Below, piece by piece: positions 11,501-23,058 of a stretch of DNA of 64,000 nt. Below the pieces are notes generated by a model. That model saw only the letters and a list, made by a program, of their open reading frames with translations. It had not been told where the DNA came from and searched no databases. Each line of letters starts with the position of its first letter. Positions within the stretch are counted from its first letter, which is position 1. This DNA is from Petrosia ficiformis (lineage: Eukaryota; Porifera; Demospongiae; Haplosclerida; Petrosiidae), in assembly GCA_947044365.1 (NCBI GenBank), contig OX345636.1:48028896-48092895 (forward strand), given 5' to 3'. A program made the translations under genes and the position numbers.

Positions 11501-13578
11501 CATGATTGGACATTAAATCACTTATTGCACACCTTTGCGTGCTATAAGTTAGTTATTGCACACTTTGCTCACCTCTACTAACGAAGCAGCTCCAACAACA
11601 GTGGTAGTTTACCAGATCTTCAATAAATTTATAACATACTTGACAGTGCATTGTGTGTTTCATTGTAGCACTGGGTGGTCAATAAAGGTCTCGTTTACAT
11701 AATGCACTCGCCTTTGGCTCATGCATCATGTAAACTCAACCTTTATTGACCCGCCATCGTGCTACATTAAAACACGTAATCACAGTAAAGTGTGTTATAA
11801 CTGATACATAATTATTCAAGCTTTCATGTAGAAAATTTGTTCGTAAAAGAGAATATGTCTAACATGTAGATTGCAGCTTAATTTACAGACTAGGGATGTG
11901 CAATTGATTAATTGTGATTCTGTATTAATTGGTTCAAAGCTACATTGTATATGTTGAAAACTTCATAATCAATGTTGTCCCCCTTGACAAAACATTTAGT
12001 TTTGACCACCAACATTTTCACTAGATACTCTAGCCTTCATTAGGATAACAAACAAATGTATGAAAGATAGATGTTTATATAGTGCTATATACAGTATTGT
12101 ATGACATCATGCAGTCTCACTTCATGTACCACCAACTGCTCTGGTGGTACATCCGTACCACCAATTGCTCCGCTGGTACAATCTCCATATACATGTATAG
12201 TTATCATTATTATTGTATCTCTTTATGTTTTAGGTCTCTCTATTAGAGTCAGACTTCTGAGATGTTTGCCTGAGAGATTCAAGGTATTGTATTATTATTA
12301 CACGTGTATTATTACATACATGTACATGTATGTGTGTTATAATCATCTTTATGTATATTAGGTTGATGTAAAGATTACACCTGGAACACATTCATCAGAA
12401 CATGCAAGTAAGAGTTTATCATTCCATCCATTCATCTAATTGTAAGCTTGTTAAAATTAGTCTTGTTCCCAGTTTATGATACCAGCACAAAGGGCAGTGA
12501 TTTAAACTATGCTTGTTGCGTTTTTATTAACCCTACATGTGTGTGTCCTCTCCACCCCAAAAAACAAACAAAATTTCTTTTTCAATGGCAGAATACATAA
12601 GTGTTTAAATAGAACGAAGGGTTGAGTCAGACTGGTCCTAAAAAACAAAACAGTGCTATGTCCAGGTAAACACTTGTTTCAGGAACAGAGAGTAAGTTAA
12701 GAAATCAAAAATATTCATTTCATAGTGGTGTATATTCAATTTTAAATCCATTTCTGTGGATTCTGAACAATTTCCAGTACTCAGTTTTTCAGTTAGACCT
12801 GTATATCTTTCAATATAAATCCTCAATGAATATTATCATAATTTCATTGAGAGTATCAGGAGAAATTGTGACTATATGCATAGCTATCTGTCTTGTTATT
12901 TTAGATACGTAAGATTGCTATACTGTGGTTTATTACTTGAGTCACATCAGCACTCAATCCCAACATCTTTCTCCGTATTTATTGAAAATGTTTTTATTAT
13001 TCTTGTAGAGTATACAGAAGTGCTCAAAACCACAGCATAATAATAGTCTGCTATATAGCTGCTACCAGAACCCATCTCAGAGAACCGGGGGAGGGGGGCA
13101 TGCCCTATACTCATAGAATCTTTCACACACCTAGGAAAAACTCCTGTATGAAACTCTGCAATCATTAGGTTTCTTAAGTACGAAGATGTATAAATAATTA
13201 TTATTCTTTCTACAAACGATTGATGTTTGCAAACATGGTACGTAATTTAACACCTGGTAATGAACTGATGTCAGTACTAGTAATTTGGTATATCCACACT
13301 ATTTGTAATCTGGTTGAGATATTACCTTGTTGAAACCTGAACTTCCTGAAGTGTAAATGATTTGAAGTGATTTGTACCACCCTATTTTGAACATGTGGCT
13401 AGAACACTCTAAATAGAAAATTGCTGTAATACTGAACAATCTTTTGACCTATATTTAGAATGTTTTCTCTACTCTAGTTAATAAACAGTTAGCAGACAAA
13501 GAGAGAGTTGCAGCTGCATTAGAAAACACTCATCTTATTGAAGTAGTAAACCAATGTATTAGTAATATAAAAACATAA
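8596..13578 (+). CDS. CIAO2B: Cytosolic iron-sulfur assembly component 2B (MIP18/FAM96B), five exons
   Basis: Exons are 8596-8728, 11223-11378, 12234-12283, 12362-12407 and 13478-13578. All introns are GT-AG, the phases agree, and the product is 161 residues (human about 163). There are two in-frame ATGs (8596 and 8602); either could be used. Diagnostic sequence includes FDAREIF at the exon 1 end, [11 protein letters not shown] and [15 protein letters not shown] in exon 2, [11 protein letters not shown] in exon 4 and [16 protein letters not shown] in exon 5. The Cys in [10 protein letters not shown] is the reactive residue of this family. The protein acts with CIAO1 and MMS19 in the cytosol to deliver iron-sulfur clusters to client enzymes. 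Intron 1 (2.5 kb) contains the 32-base minisatellite; intron 3 is only 78 bases. Confidence 0.95.
8893..10279. repeat. 32-base minisatellite, about 43 units, in CIAO2B intron 1
   Basis: The unit is close to GGATGGACAGAAAGATGGGT followed by GGATAGATAAGT. Because 32 is not a multiple of three and the unit has no minus-strand stop, long frames rich in HPS, YPPIF and THLS are open in several minus-strand frames at once. They carry no separate coding signal and I do not call them genes. A variant unit with GTACATGTAGATGGGTATAA occurs at about 9352, 10001 and 10103. A copy of the array's own left flank lies inside it at 9649-9680. Confidence 0.95.
10380..10421 (+). pseudogene. Decayed duplicate of the CIAO2B intron 1/exon 2 boundary
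   Basis: The segment CATACAGATGTGATATGATT continuing to GATCCTGAACAT closely resembles the true acceptor and exon 2 start at 11216-11255. It has an in-frame stop and then runs into TA-rich repeat. It looks like a partial tandem duplication of the locus. Confidence 0.6.
10925..11166. repeat. 29-base AT-rich tandem repeat upstream of CIAO2B exon 2
   Basis: About eight copies of a unit close to AATAATAATGTATATACATG plus TATATGATC, with some copies carrying a four-base insertion. The array stops less than 60 bases before the exon 2 acceptor at 11222. Confidence 0.9.
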
Positions 13579-14512
13579 CCATGCACCTGTTTCTAAAATC
13601 TCTGGTCTGGCACTGTAAATGAAACACCAGACTATCTTTTTAATTAGAATTGTGAATATAATTAACTGCAAATTACATTATCATGAATATTATTATGTTA
13701 TGACCTCATATTAATTTTGATCTTAGTTGATTGTTGAGCATGATGTTGTATTCCAAATACAGAAATGAGGTTTGTGTTGATCGGAGGACCAGGGCTATAT
13801 AATTATTATAAGTCAGCCTACAACATGATATTGGATAGTGTTCTTCCCAGATCTCCACGCACTAATTGAGTTATTTTTTACTTAGTATTTATGTCACAGC
13901 ACTAAATGCTAAGCTTAGAAGGACAGATGAACAGAGAGATAGAAAGATGGATGATGAATAGATGGATGTATTTATAATTATAGATGACTTCATTTATGAG
14001 TTAAGTATTACTTTATTGTAGCTAGTGTTTGACAACTCCACATTCACAAAAGTATATACATTTTAGTACTCAGTGCAATTTTTTAATCAACCTTCAATCA
14101 TTACTACAGAGTGTAGGAGTATGGCACAATCACTTGAAACATGCTATGACAATTAGTCATACATTGCACTAAATTAGTTACGTATAATCAAGCTAAGGAA
14201 AGAAAACCGACACATGAAAGTTTATGTATATATGATTATATACAACATCCATGCATTCTTAAGTAGTACTGGTATTATGCTGTTTAAATTACAATCAGGT
14301 GACTAATATATGAAAAGGTGATTGGCTCAATGTTACGTGATGTATACTAATTATGTTAATTTACGCTTCATTATGAAAAATAAAGTAGTAAATTTCAATC
14401 AATCAGCATCACATGATAAAAGATAATGTATGAAAAGGAGAGACAATAATTTAATCAACGAGCAGCAGAAATTAGTTTAGTTCTTTTTAAGTGCTGAAGA
14501 GCTTAGAAGTCT
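13579..14512. other. Intergenic region between convergent genes
   Basis: Lies between the CIAO2B stop and the stop of the minus-strand secreted-protein gene. AT-rich. I see no gene, only a short GATG/GATA-rich run near 13920-13970 that echoes the minisatellite. Confidence 0.6.
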
Positions 14513-15802
14513 TTTGTAGCACAGTAGATGAAGTTAGCAGCATCATATAGGGCATTATCAGTATAGTAGTAGAGAAGACGATACTTCCAGATAGACCAAG
14601 ACTCGGAATCTACAAGTTTAGGAATGGGCCTATTGAGAAGTGTGATTGGAGTACCTGAGTCGTAGTGATCAGAGACCCAGGTAACAGCCTGTGTAGAAAT
14701 AGAGGGATTTTAAAATGGTTGTACAAATAGATGAAGACAAGTCGAGGATAATTCATGAAGAGGTTTAATTAATCATGACCTGGTATAGCCAGTAAATAAA
14801 TGTAATCAAAATACACAATTTTAAAAGCTGCTATTCAGATTTTTCTACAGCAAGCCATAATGATAAAATTTAGTCCATCTTGGCTCGTTTCATGTAATCT
14901 AGCATGAAATAATTAGAGAACAATCCACAATCTATAACTTTATATTGCCTATGATAGCATCCACACAGGAAGCTTAAGGCTGGTTGGTTCACATAATCCT
15001 TGTGTTTCTTTGCATTGCTTCAATGCATTGTATTGTAAACATGATGCATCAGCATCATCAGACACAGAACACAAGGATAGATTTGGTTTCTATCTTTGTG
15101 TCAGCTGTGCTGCATTTTACAAATCACTTTTCAGAATTTTATCACAACACAGTGAATGCAATGCAAGCCTTTTTTCCTTTAGCCCTGATCTCAGACATCA
15201 TATTTAGTTGGTTTATTGTACAAATGGCTGATTGTTTAAGCCATGGTTGTACAATATTAAATCATATATAGTAGTCATTATTCTATCTGTGATTAAACTA
15301 TTCTAACCTGATATATGCCATTAGTCTTGGTATCCATGAGACAGTTACAGAGTGAATCACTAGGAGGATTCTGAGCAACTTGGTCCTCGAAAACTGTATG
15401 AATACGATTCCATAAGTCCATCATGTGAAAGTTATGAGCAATACGTTCCACAGGGGACCAGTTCGGACCTAGTCCATCATGAGGATTACCAATTTCACTA
15501 AGAATCTTATCAATGACGTTCATTGAATGAGTGGAGAAATCATTACCAATGGGATTCTCTGGGGCATAAGGTAAGACTTTTTGTGAAGCACTACGATCCA
15601 AATTGACAGTAGGGACAGCATTGAGTGCTGTGGCTCGAGGATTAAACATTTGAAGAGCCTCTACATTCATGGCATGGATGGCATGAGCAATGGTTTCATT
15701 GAGGTTTGTAGAGAGATGGCTACTCCTATACAGATCATTGCAGGACAGGGAACGAGCCTGAGTAAAGGCTATAATGGCAGTTAGAACGATCAAGATCTTC
15801 AT
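14513..15802 (-). CDS. Secreted protein of unknown function, two exons
   Basis: Exon 1 is 15308-15802 and exon 2 is 14513-14698, joined in phase 0 across a GT-AG intron, giving 226 residues. The first 17 residues (MKILIVLTAIIAFTQAR) are a clear signal peptide, and no later membrane span is seen. Mature features are NLNETIAHAIHAMN near residues 34-47, a Trp-containing middle (LGPNWSPVERIAHNF), a CNC pair near the exon 1 end, and an aromatic C-terminus (WKYRLLYYYTDNALYDAANF) with one more Cys. There is a single Cys just after the signal, so one or two disulfides are possible. I do not recognise the family. A broken copy of exon 1 with its promoter lies at 36053-36410, which shows it belongs to a duplicating locus. 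Confidence 0.8.
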
Positions 15803-16141
15803 CCTTTTATTCTTTACTAGGATGCTAAAGTGGACAGCAAAATTTTCATTATCTACTACTTAATACATGATCATCACTTACTTGTTTACGGACGTTTTCT
15901 CCTCAGATAATACTTTTCCTGTAAAGAAATGCTAACTGTATAGACAGTGAATCATGTGACATGGGAATGTCACCTTTGAAGTTTGAACTTTACCTGCCAT
16001 GCTGTCAGCCCCACCCCTTCTTACGTAGATCGATTCTAAGACCCAACCTACTAACACAATACTGCGTCACGGACAGAACAGTTCAGTTTCTAGCTGATTA
16101 TTAAGCTGAATCTGCCATTGCATGCTGCCATCATCTTTAAT

Positions 16142-16205
16142 ACATAATATATTTTGAAAGACAGAAGCATAGGCCTATGCTTCTGTCTTTCAAAATATAT
16201 TATGT
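16142..16205. repeat. Perfect 64-base palindrome
   Basis: Two 32-base arms meet without a spacer at AGG|CCT (16173/16174) and are exact complements by eye. It sits just upstream of a family A copy. It may be a very small foldback element or a replication-generated inversion. Confidence 0.9.
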
Positions 16206-16264
16206 TATTATGTATGGCGTGACTGACCGAAAAATGGTGGTATACAGACAATAAGAACAAGTGT

Positions 16265-16580
16265 ATATAGAGAAAAAAACATCCATATGATTGCTTTACA
16301 AATTTAAGTGAAGATAAAAGTATCCCTATGATTGCTTTGTGGTGTCCAGCATTCAGTAATTATGGCTGACTTTATCAAGCATGAACTTATTATAGTTATT
16401 ATTTTGATTATCTACTCTCCTGACTTTTCAAAGGACTTTGTAGAACTTTAGAAATATATTTCAGGCAGAATAGCTAGCTATTAGTTCCAGTTTCTACGTA
16501 AGCTACTTAGCTACAAGCAGCTTTCTTTCTGCTGGTCTGTAGAGCTCGAGCGCGCGTTCTTTTACGCGCCACACCCATTA
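16265..16580 (+). repeat. Family A copy, truncated
   Basis: Shares long stretches with 6885-7150, including GTGGTGTCCAGCATTCAGTA and the pattern around AGCTAGCTATTAGTTCCAG. It ends at the ACGCGCCACACCCATTAATTG segment and lacks the 3' part. Confidence 0.65.
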
Positions 16581-16619
16581 ATTGTTATATTTCAACTATA
16601 ATGAAGTTATAGACCGGTT

Positions 16620-17050
16620 TATAACTTCCCAGTTTCGCAGACGCTGTAACCAAGGTAATAGTATGGCGCATGCGTAAATTAGAAAATTGTGTGGGCGGGG
16701 CATTGCAGAAACAACTGTTCTTAGCTCGATAACTCTTCCATTTCACAAGATTCAAGATTGTAATTTCTTTTGCTGGTGAGTTGAAGTGTTAAGAAAGCTA
16801 CAGATGTGAAATTCATGCTTCGTTAGTTGCAGAAGAACACCAAGGCGAGTGTATGAAACGTCCCTGGCTACGCCCACACTCTGGCTAAGCTTCATAACTT
16901 CCGTATTTTTAACAGTACAGACTTTCAACTTGTTTGAATGTATAGAAGAACTTCTAAGAGCGCCATACATATCAACATTATCCTTCGTTAGTTGCTGGAA
17001 GGTAGCAAGGCGAGTGTTTGAATTGAAGTGGGTGGCTAGAAAACAGTTAT
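16620..17050 (+). repeat. Dispersed repeat family C, copy 1
   Basis: Contains two diverged tandem halves, each with a segment like CATGCTTCGTTAGTTGCAGA followed by AAGGCGAGTGT. A related sequence is at 27640-28080. A GCGCATGCG motif resembling an NRF-1 site is at about 16665. There is no coding evidence. Confidence 0.5.
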
Positions 17051-17053
17051 AAA

Positions 17054-17150
17054 ATGCACGCGCGGTTTATAACAGAATTCTAAGCCCGCGCACTTGGGCG
17101 TGCCGCCCTCGTGCTAGGGCTTAGAATTCTGTTATAAACCGCACGCGCAT
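17054..17150. repeat. Foldback with GC-rich arms
   Basis: Arms of about 40 bases (17054-17093 and 17108-17150) share GGTTTATAACAGAATTCTAA in inverted order, with a few mismatches in the flanking GC-rich parts and a short spacer. Confidence 0.8.
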
Positions 17151-17311
17151 TACATAGCTACTTTGTACTAATTATATTAAAATATGTGAAACACTATAGG
17201 CCTATATTTATAACAACTAACACAACCACTACAGATTGAAAAGGAGTCTCAGAACATATACTATAATAGGCTAACTACAAAGCAATGGCATTGTAGGACC
17301 ATAATACACTA

Positions 17312-17828
17312 CAGTGGTGTAGCCAGAGCCTAATCTATAAAAAAAAAGAAGAAAAATCAGGGTGCGAAGCACGCCGAAAATGTATTTACAATTATTTATT
17401 CATGATGGGCGTGTAGATTAATAATAATAGTGAACGCAACCAAGAAGTTAATAAACAGACAGTTCTGGCGATACTGTGATATCGTCAGGAACTTCGCCAA
17501 GAACTCCTGTTACACTTGTGCATGCAACTGTTAAAACCATCATTTGTGGTCCTGACATCATTACTTACCGGCTGCATCTCCTGTTCATCAGTTTCATCAC
17601 TATGCTGCTGCCTTTGTTGTTTAGAAGCAGAAGAATGTAACTGATTCACATCTAAACAATCAAAAATAGTCCGCTGTCTACCTTTACTTTGCTTCTGAAA
17701 GGCCATCTCAAATAAACAAACTTTACAAGTGTTAATTACACGGAATATTATTGTTATTAATTTTAATTAGCATAATTAAAATTCGAATTTAATTCTGATG
17801 CCCAGGCCTGGGTGTAGCTACGCCACTG
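17312..17828 (-). mobile_element. hAT-type non-autonomous element
   Basis: Ends are CAGTGGTGTAGCCAG at 17312 and its near complement, CTACGCCACTG, finishing at 17828, which is the common hAT terminus pattern. Flanks ATACACTA (17304-17311) and TTATACTA (17829-17836) match at six of eight positions, as an aged 8-base duplication would. The 517-base body keeps a first coding exon on the minus strand (17569-17706). Confidence 0.8.
17569..17706 (-). pseudogene. First exon of a hAT transposase-like gene
   Basis: An ATG at 17706 opens MAFQKQSKGRQRTIFDCL, the short basic-then-hydrophobic start common in hAT transposases (compare KRQ-x-TLFxFF types). The frame meets an intact GTAAGT donor at 17568 after 46 codons. 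No catalytic exon is present within the element, so it is a deletion derivative. Confidence 0.5.
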
Positions 17829-18515
17829 TTATACTAACCAAGTAGTATAATACATATAAGTATCAACAAAATGGTTGATAATTTAAAAACCTGCAACCTC
17901 ATAGTTAATTTAAGGTAATAAAAATTGCCAATAATTAAGATATTGCTATGTGTTAGCAATAAAGGCAACTATAATAATAAAGTATTGTAATGTTTTCACA
18001 GTTTCTACAACCAAAATTGACAATGAGTGTAGTACTATGGCTTCTGCTTGACAACAGCGACATCAAATGTGATTTAAATGCATACGTTTGTGTTACCCCA
18101 TGGTAGAAATATATATAGCCTTGGTGCATATAACACCTTTGAGATAATATATCTCAGGCCATATCATATACATACACTGCAAAATGAGAATTGTTAAAAC
18201 AACAGATATATTTGTTTGTGCAGTTACAATGATTTAACAATTAGTTGGTTGTTCATGATAAATACATCTAACATCATAGCTACTTTGTACTAATTATATT
18301 AAAATATATATATACTTATTCTACTTCCTATTAGACAGCATATGGATATTGAAATTACAATTATTAGATTGTAAATACATGTATATCCATAACAACCTAC
18401 ACAACCAATTAAATAATAATGATTTTACTATTCTTTGCAACTAATAAATTTGTTACTTTAAGAATTTTATTTTTGCAGTGTAACCATTAATTCTTACACA
18501 GTGCTATACTATAAA

Positions 18516-19526
18516 GAATAATAAAAAAACATTTCCATAGGGATGTCAAAACCCAAAAAGCAAGCGAACAAGGTTAGGTGGGACCCAAAATTTAACAAAC
18601 CACTTCCATATATAACCCTACATAAGTACTTATAAAGCAAACTACAAAGAGCTGTACTTATGTAGGGTTATGTAAGTGACATCCCTACATCTTCTTTCAT
18701 TTTATTGGAAATGTTTTTTTATTATTCTTGTTTCCATTGTTTTTTTTTCTGAATGGTCTGAATATTTCTTGTAGATTGCAGAAATACTGGTGTGAGTTAT
18801 ATATCATATGAAATCATTTAATCATAAATGCATTTAAGTTTGTTCATCAATAAAGGTCAGTCTTTATATATATCAATTATTTATGAATTGATTATCATTC
18901 CCTTTCACTTACAGATGATGTCCATTCTCTATTTCACTTACAGAACTGTCAGCATTCCTACGAGAAGTAGTGTCAGTCACTGTGTCAACAATTCACTATT
19001 CCAATGCTTATCATAGTATATAATATTATTATATAATGGCTTTAAAGTTAATAAGTTTTATATTCATTATTATAAGAATGTATTTCCTCACAAATTCTGT
19101 TATGATTCCAGCACTTTGAGTATAGAAATGCGCATGCGCAATTAAATACCATGTGGGTTAATTGATGAAAATGGCGTCTACATTTAGATCAAATCTTTGT
19201 AGTCGTTGAGACTGTCTTTCTTTCATAGTATCTGAAGATATCATCTTGCTACTTTAAGACCAGAATTGTACTGTAAATGTGACTGGAATTGTGCTAGAAT
19301 CAATGTGATAGTTCAACAAACAAAAAAATGATTTGTCTGAAAAATAATCATAATAATAATATGAAGCAGATTTTGCCAGTTTTGCCACTCGCCAGTTCTC
19401 TACCTTAACGACAATCTTTGGCCATCTAGACGGTGTTGGTAACTTGGTACACACTTGCAATTAAAATGTATGGGCGGCCATTTTTTTTCAGTGCCATCCC
19501 TACATAGAGAGTACTACCATACTCTC
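18516..19526. mobile_element. Nested insertion inside family B
   Basis: Bounded by the break in the family B copy. It contains a hairpin at 18612-18671 (arms of 18 bases, ATAACCCTACATAAGTAC and complement), an inverted copy of the B tail (about 18690-18960 is the complement of 19890-20110), and a family F copy at about 19140-19515. It therefore looks like at least two successive insertions. Confidence 0.5.
19129..19140. promoter_or_regulatory. NRF-1-like palindromic site
   Basis: TGCGCATGCGCA is a full NRF-1-type palindrome. An ATGGCGTCT start follows at 19171 but closes after 13 codons. The site sits at the edge of a family F repeat and may be the element's own promoter. Confidence 0.4.
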
Positions 19527-20309
19527 TGATAAACACAACATTAGTTTGTGATTCCTTAGTGAACAAACAATAAAGCATGTCTTTGGAATATAAAAGACCT
19601 TATCAAAAATATTCGATGCATGAAAGGCATTGTTAATGTTCATAAAATTTCAATGTTATGAAACAGAACAGTTTAGAGTTATATGGTAGATCATTATTTG
19701 TAACTACTATTAAAATTAGGTTACACAGCTATACTAGCTGTATATATATAATCCTACACATGTAATTAAGCTAATTTTGTAATTATGCAATAACAGGAGC
19801 TTATGAGCGCCATAAAAGAGCGTCAAACTACACTAACCATCTGTTGTCGAATCACATTTTCAACAAAACTTCAAATATGTTCAAAAGACAGTGCTGTGAG
19901 TGAAATAGAGAATAGACATCATCTGTAAGTGAAAGAGAATGATAATCAATTCATAAATAATGATATAACTATATGACTTTCGTTGGTGAACACACTTTAA
20001 TGCTTAATGCACTTATGATTGTATGATTCAATATGATATATAACTTACACCAAAATTTCCCAAAAAATATTCATATCATTAAAAAAAAACACAAAAACAA
20101 TGGAAACAAGAATAATAAAAAAACATTTTCAATAAAAAGGAAAGATGTAGGGATGTCAAAACCCAAAAATCATGAGAACAAGGTCCGGAGACTAACATAG
20201 AACCTAAAATTAAACAAACCAATTCCATATAATCCTACATAAGTACAGTGCTTTGTATTTTGCTTTATAATGATGTAAATACTTATTTAGGGGTATATAG
20301 AAGTGGTTT

Positions 20310-22130
20310 GTTTGACTAAAAAGAAAAACTTTAATTGGATTTACAAACATTCCCAAATGAATAAATGTTATAATTATATATAGTCTAAATGACTATAATC
20401 ATTATGCATGCTAAACTAATTGACTAAAAAGAAAAACTTTAATTGGATTTACAAACATTCCCAAATGACTATATATATATATATATTATATAGGCAGAAT
20501 GACTATTATGAAAACACTTTAGTTGGTTATACAAACATTCAGTTTGAAAGACATTGCTCAATAACTCAAAGCTTATGATAACATATCTATTATACTGTAT
20601 GAATGTATTTTAATTTTTTCTCATGATCTTTTCTACTTGCAAATTTTAGTTTAACTTGCAATCATATAAACACAGAATTCACTGATGTTATACAACTAAT
20701 ACTGATAGCATCAAACATATCTTATTACTCTGTTTGCATTTAGTATACATATGCTGATGTGTATAATTAAAAGGACACAGGATTACACTGCAAAATTAAA
20801 ATTGTTGAAATGACAAACATAATTGGTTAGTGCAGTGGCAAGGACTTAACAATTAGTTGTTCAGAATACATACATCTAATGCCATAGCTACTTTGTACTA
20901 ATTATATTAAAATACGTAAAACATAATATGCACCAAATATTATCAATTATCATACCTAATATCTCATATTAGATGCACAAAGAAGGTTTAAACTCCTAAT
21001 TCAAAATATTTATTCTGTTTTTTTGTACATCTATTAGACAAGATAAGGATATTGAAATTAAAATTATTGGATTATAATTACATGTATATCCATAACAACC
21101 AACACAACAACTGCAGATTGAAAATAAAATTGTTAAATTAACTCACTGATCAGTTGCTAAAGTTGCTGCTAACATTGACACAACAACATTCCATTAATCT
21201 TTCATATACTATTCACATTTTATGTCAACTATAATACTTCAAGGTATACTGCTAACTATCAACAAAATGGTTGATATTACAACCTCATAGCTAATTTAAT
21301 AGCCAATAATTAAGATATTGCAATGTGTTAGCAATAAAGGCAATTATAATAATAATAGATATAAAGTATTGTAATGGCATCAGCATTGCATGCAATCATA
21401 ACCTACATCATGAAATTTACAGTATTTCAATATCTTTGTTTTTGAAGTGATACAACCTGATATAATAACATGGTGTGTGGGCGATTGCCATGGTAACCTT
21501 TGATGTACCGTGGGTGATATATGCCCATAACATACTGGGAACTAGCCACTAAACAATCTAATTGTGTTCACAATTTTTACAACTAACAGTGACATCATAT
21601 GTGATTTAAATACATACGTTTGTGTTACCATGGTAGAAATACATATGCCATGGTGCATATAACACCCTTGAGATAATTTGTCTCAGGCTATATCATATAT
21701 ATAGTCATTAATTCTTATACAACACTATACTATAAACACAACATTAGGTTGTGATTCCTTTGTGAACAAACAATAAAGCATGTCTTTAGATTATAAAAAC
21801 ACTTTATCAAAAATATCCCAAGCATGAAAGACATTATTCAATTTTATGAAACAGAACAGTTTAGCTTACATAGCATATCATTATTTGTAACTATTAAAAT
21901 TAGGCTACACAGCTATATGTCTGTATTAAAGTTGGATGCTAGCTACATATATAACCCTACACGTTGATAATTATTAAGCTAATTTTTAATTATGAAATAA
22001 CAGGAGAGCCTCAAACTACACTAACATCAAATCACACTTTCAGGAAAACTCCAAATGTGGTCAAAAGGCCAAGTTTAAAACAAGAGTGTCGTTTGTAAAA
22101 GGTGGGTGATCAATTATTAGAATCATAGTT
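20310..22130 (+). repeat. Family B, near full-length copy
   Basis: Begins with two tandem copies of an ACTAAAAAGAAAAACTTTAA unit, then an AT run, then the B body (TAGCTACTTTGTACTAATTA at about 20886, TTAGCAATAAAGGCAA near 21330) and the B tail. No coding potential. Confidence 0.7.
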
Positions 22131-22134
22131 AAGA

Positions 22135-22445
22135 AATAAGATATATTGAGAGAAAACTATCCCTATAATTGCTTTATGATGACTTTGCTAACTGCGGTCT
22201 AAGTGACAGAAACTAAGTTACTGAAGTATTCTCTCAAGGGTCTAAAATGATAAATTCCTCATGTCTGAAACTTAACAACTTATTATACTTACTTGTTAAA
22301 AATTCTTTCTGCTGGTGTGTACTCACAATAGCATTCTTTTATGCGCCACGCTTATCAATTGATCGAGATACCTGAATGACGCAACTTCCTTTTAACTATA
22401 CACGTTAGAACTCATACTCGCGCAAGGTATATGAGCCTGTAGCTC
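22135..22445 (+). repeat. Family A copy
   Basis: Diverged copy: the AAACTATCCCTATAATTGCTT start and TTTATGCGCCACGCTTATCA segment match 6885-7160 in order. Confidence 0.55.
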
Positions 22446-23058
22446 TTTCAGTTTGCAACAGAGACATATTCGAAATTTTTATAACCACACCCACCTTGAT
22501 CAAGCATATAATGTGTGAGGTGTGGCTCAGCATCACAAATGCAGCTTCTTTGCAACTTTCTGGACCTCCTGGAGCAATCTAACACCCACCTCGACCTTGC
22601 TTACCAATTACTGCAAGCACAGCATCCACTCAAGTCTGCAAGCGAACGGTATTTTTCACTTATTCTCCCAACATCCCTTTCTCTCTCACTAGAACCAGCT
22701 AGAAAGCAAGTCTATACATCACACATACATCAACATCCTATTCTGATCTCCTTTTACTTTTTTTAAAATTTTTAAAATTTTTTAAAGTACCCTAAGCTAA
22801 CTTCAAAGTAACATCAAAGGGCGGACACTTGAATCAAAGCACCGCCCGACCACATCCAACAAAGCGTGGGCGTTTTTGACAATAGAATGCCGACATGCCG
22901 CCACCACATTGGCATACTCTCGCAATCTACAGTAATTTGGGGCGTGGTACATCCAAGATCCCGTGAATTGCAGTTTGAATTCAGTATTCTATTAAGTTGG
23001 ATACACTTCCTCTCTGACAGGATGTTGTAAAATTACAACATTAAAAAACTGAAAGGGG
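22446..23058. other. Stretch without a recognised gene
   Basis: A helix-like open frame starts at 22515 (MRCGSASQMQLLCNFLDLLE) and reaches a possible donor near 22648, but I cannot assign it. The DNA is less AT-rich than its surroundings here. Confidence 0.35.

Larger units (their letters stand above)
17151..18170 (+). repeat. Family B fragment interrupted by a hAT element
   Basis: Starts with the family B hallmark TAGCTACTTTGTACTAATTA and continues after the hAT insertion (17312-17828) with segments found in all other B copies, such as TGTGTTAGCAATAAAGGCAA and the ATGGTAGAAATA-type end. No open frame of note. Confidence 0.7.
18176..20300 (+). repeat. Family B copy with nested insertion
   Basis: The B sequence runs from 18176 to about 18515, stops in CTATACTATA, and resumes at about 19527 with AAACACAACATTAGTTTGTG, which is contiguous in other B copies. 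The intervening kilobase is an insertion (next entry). The tail includes GTAGGGATGTCAAAACCCAA near 20148. Confidence 0.6.
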
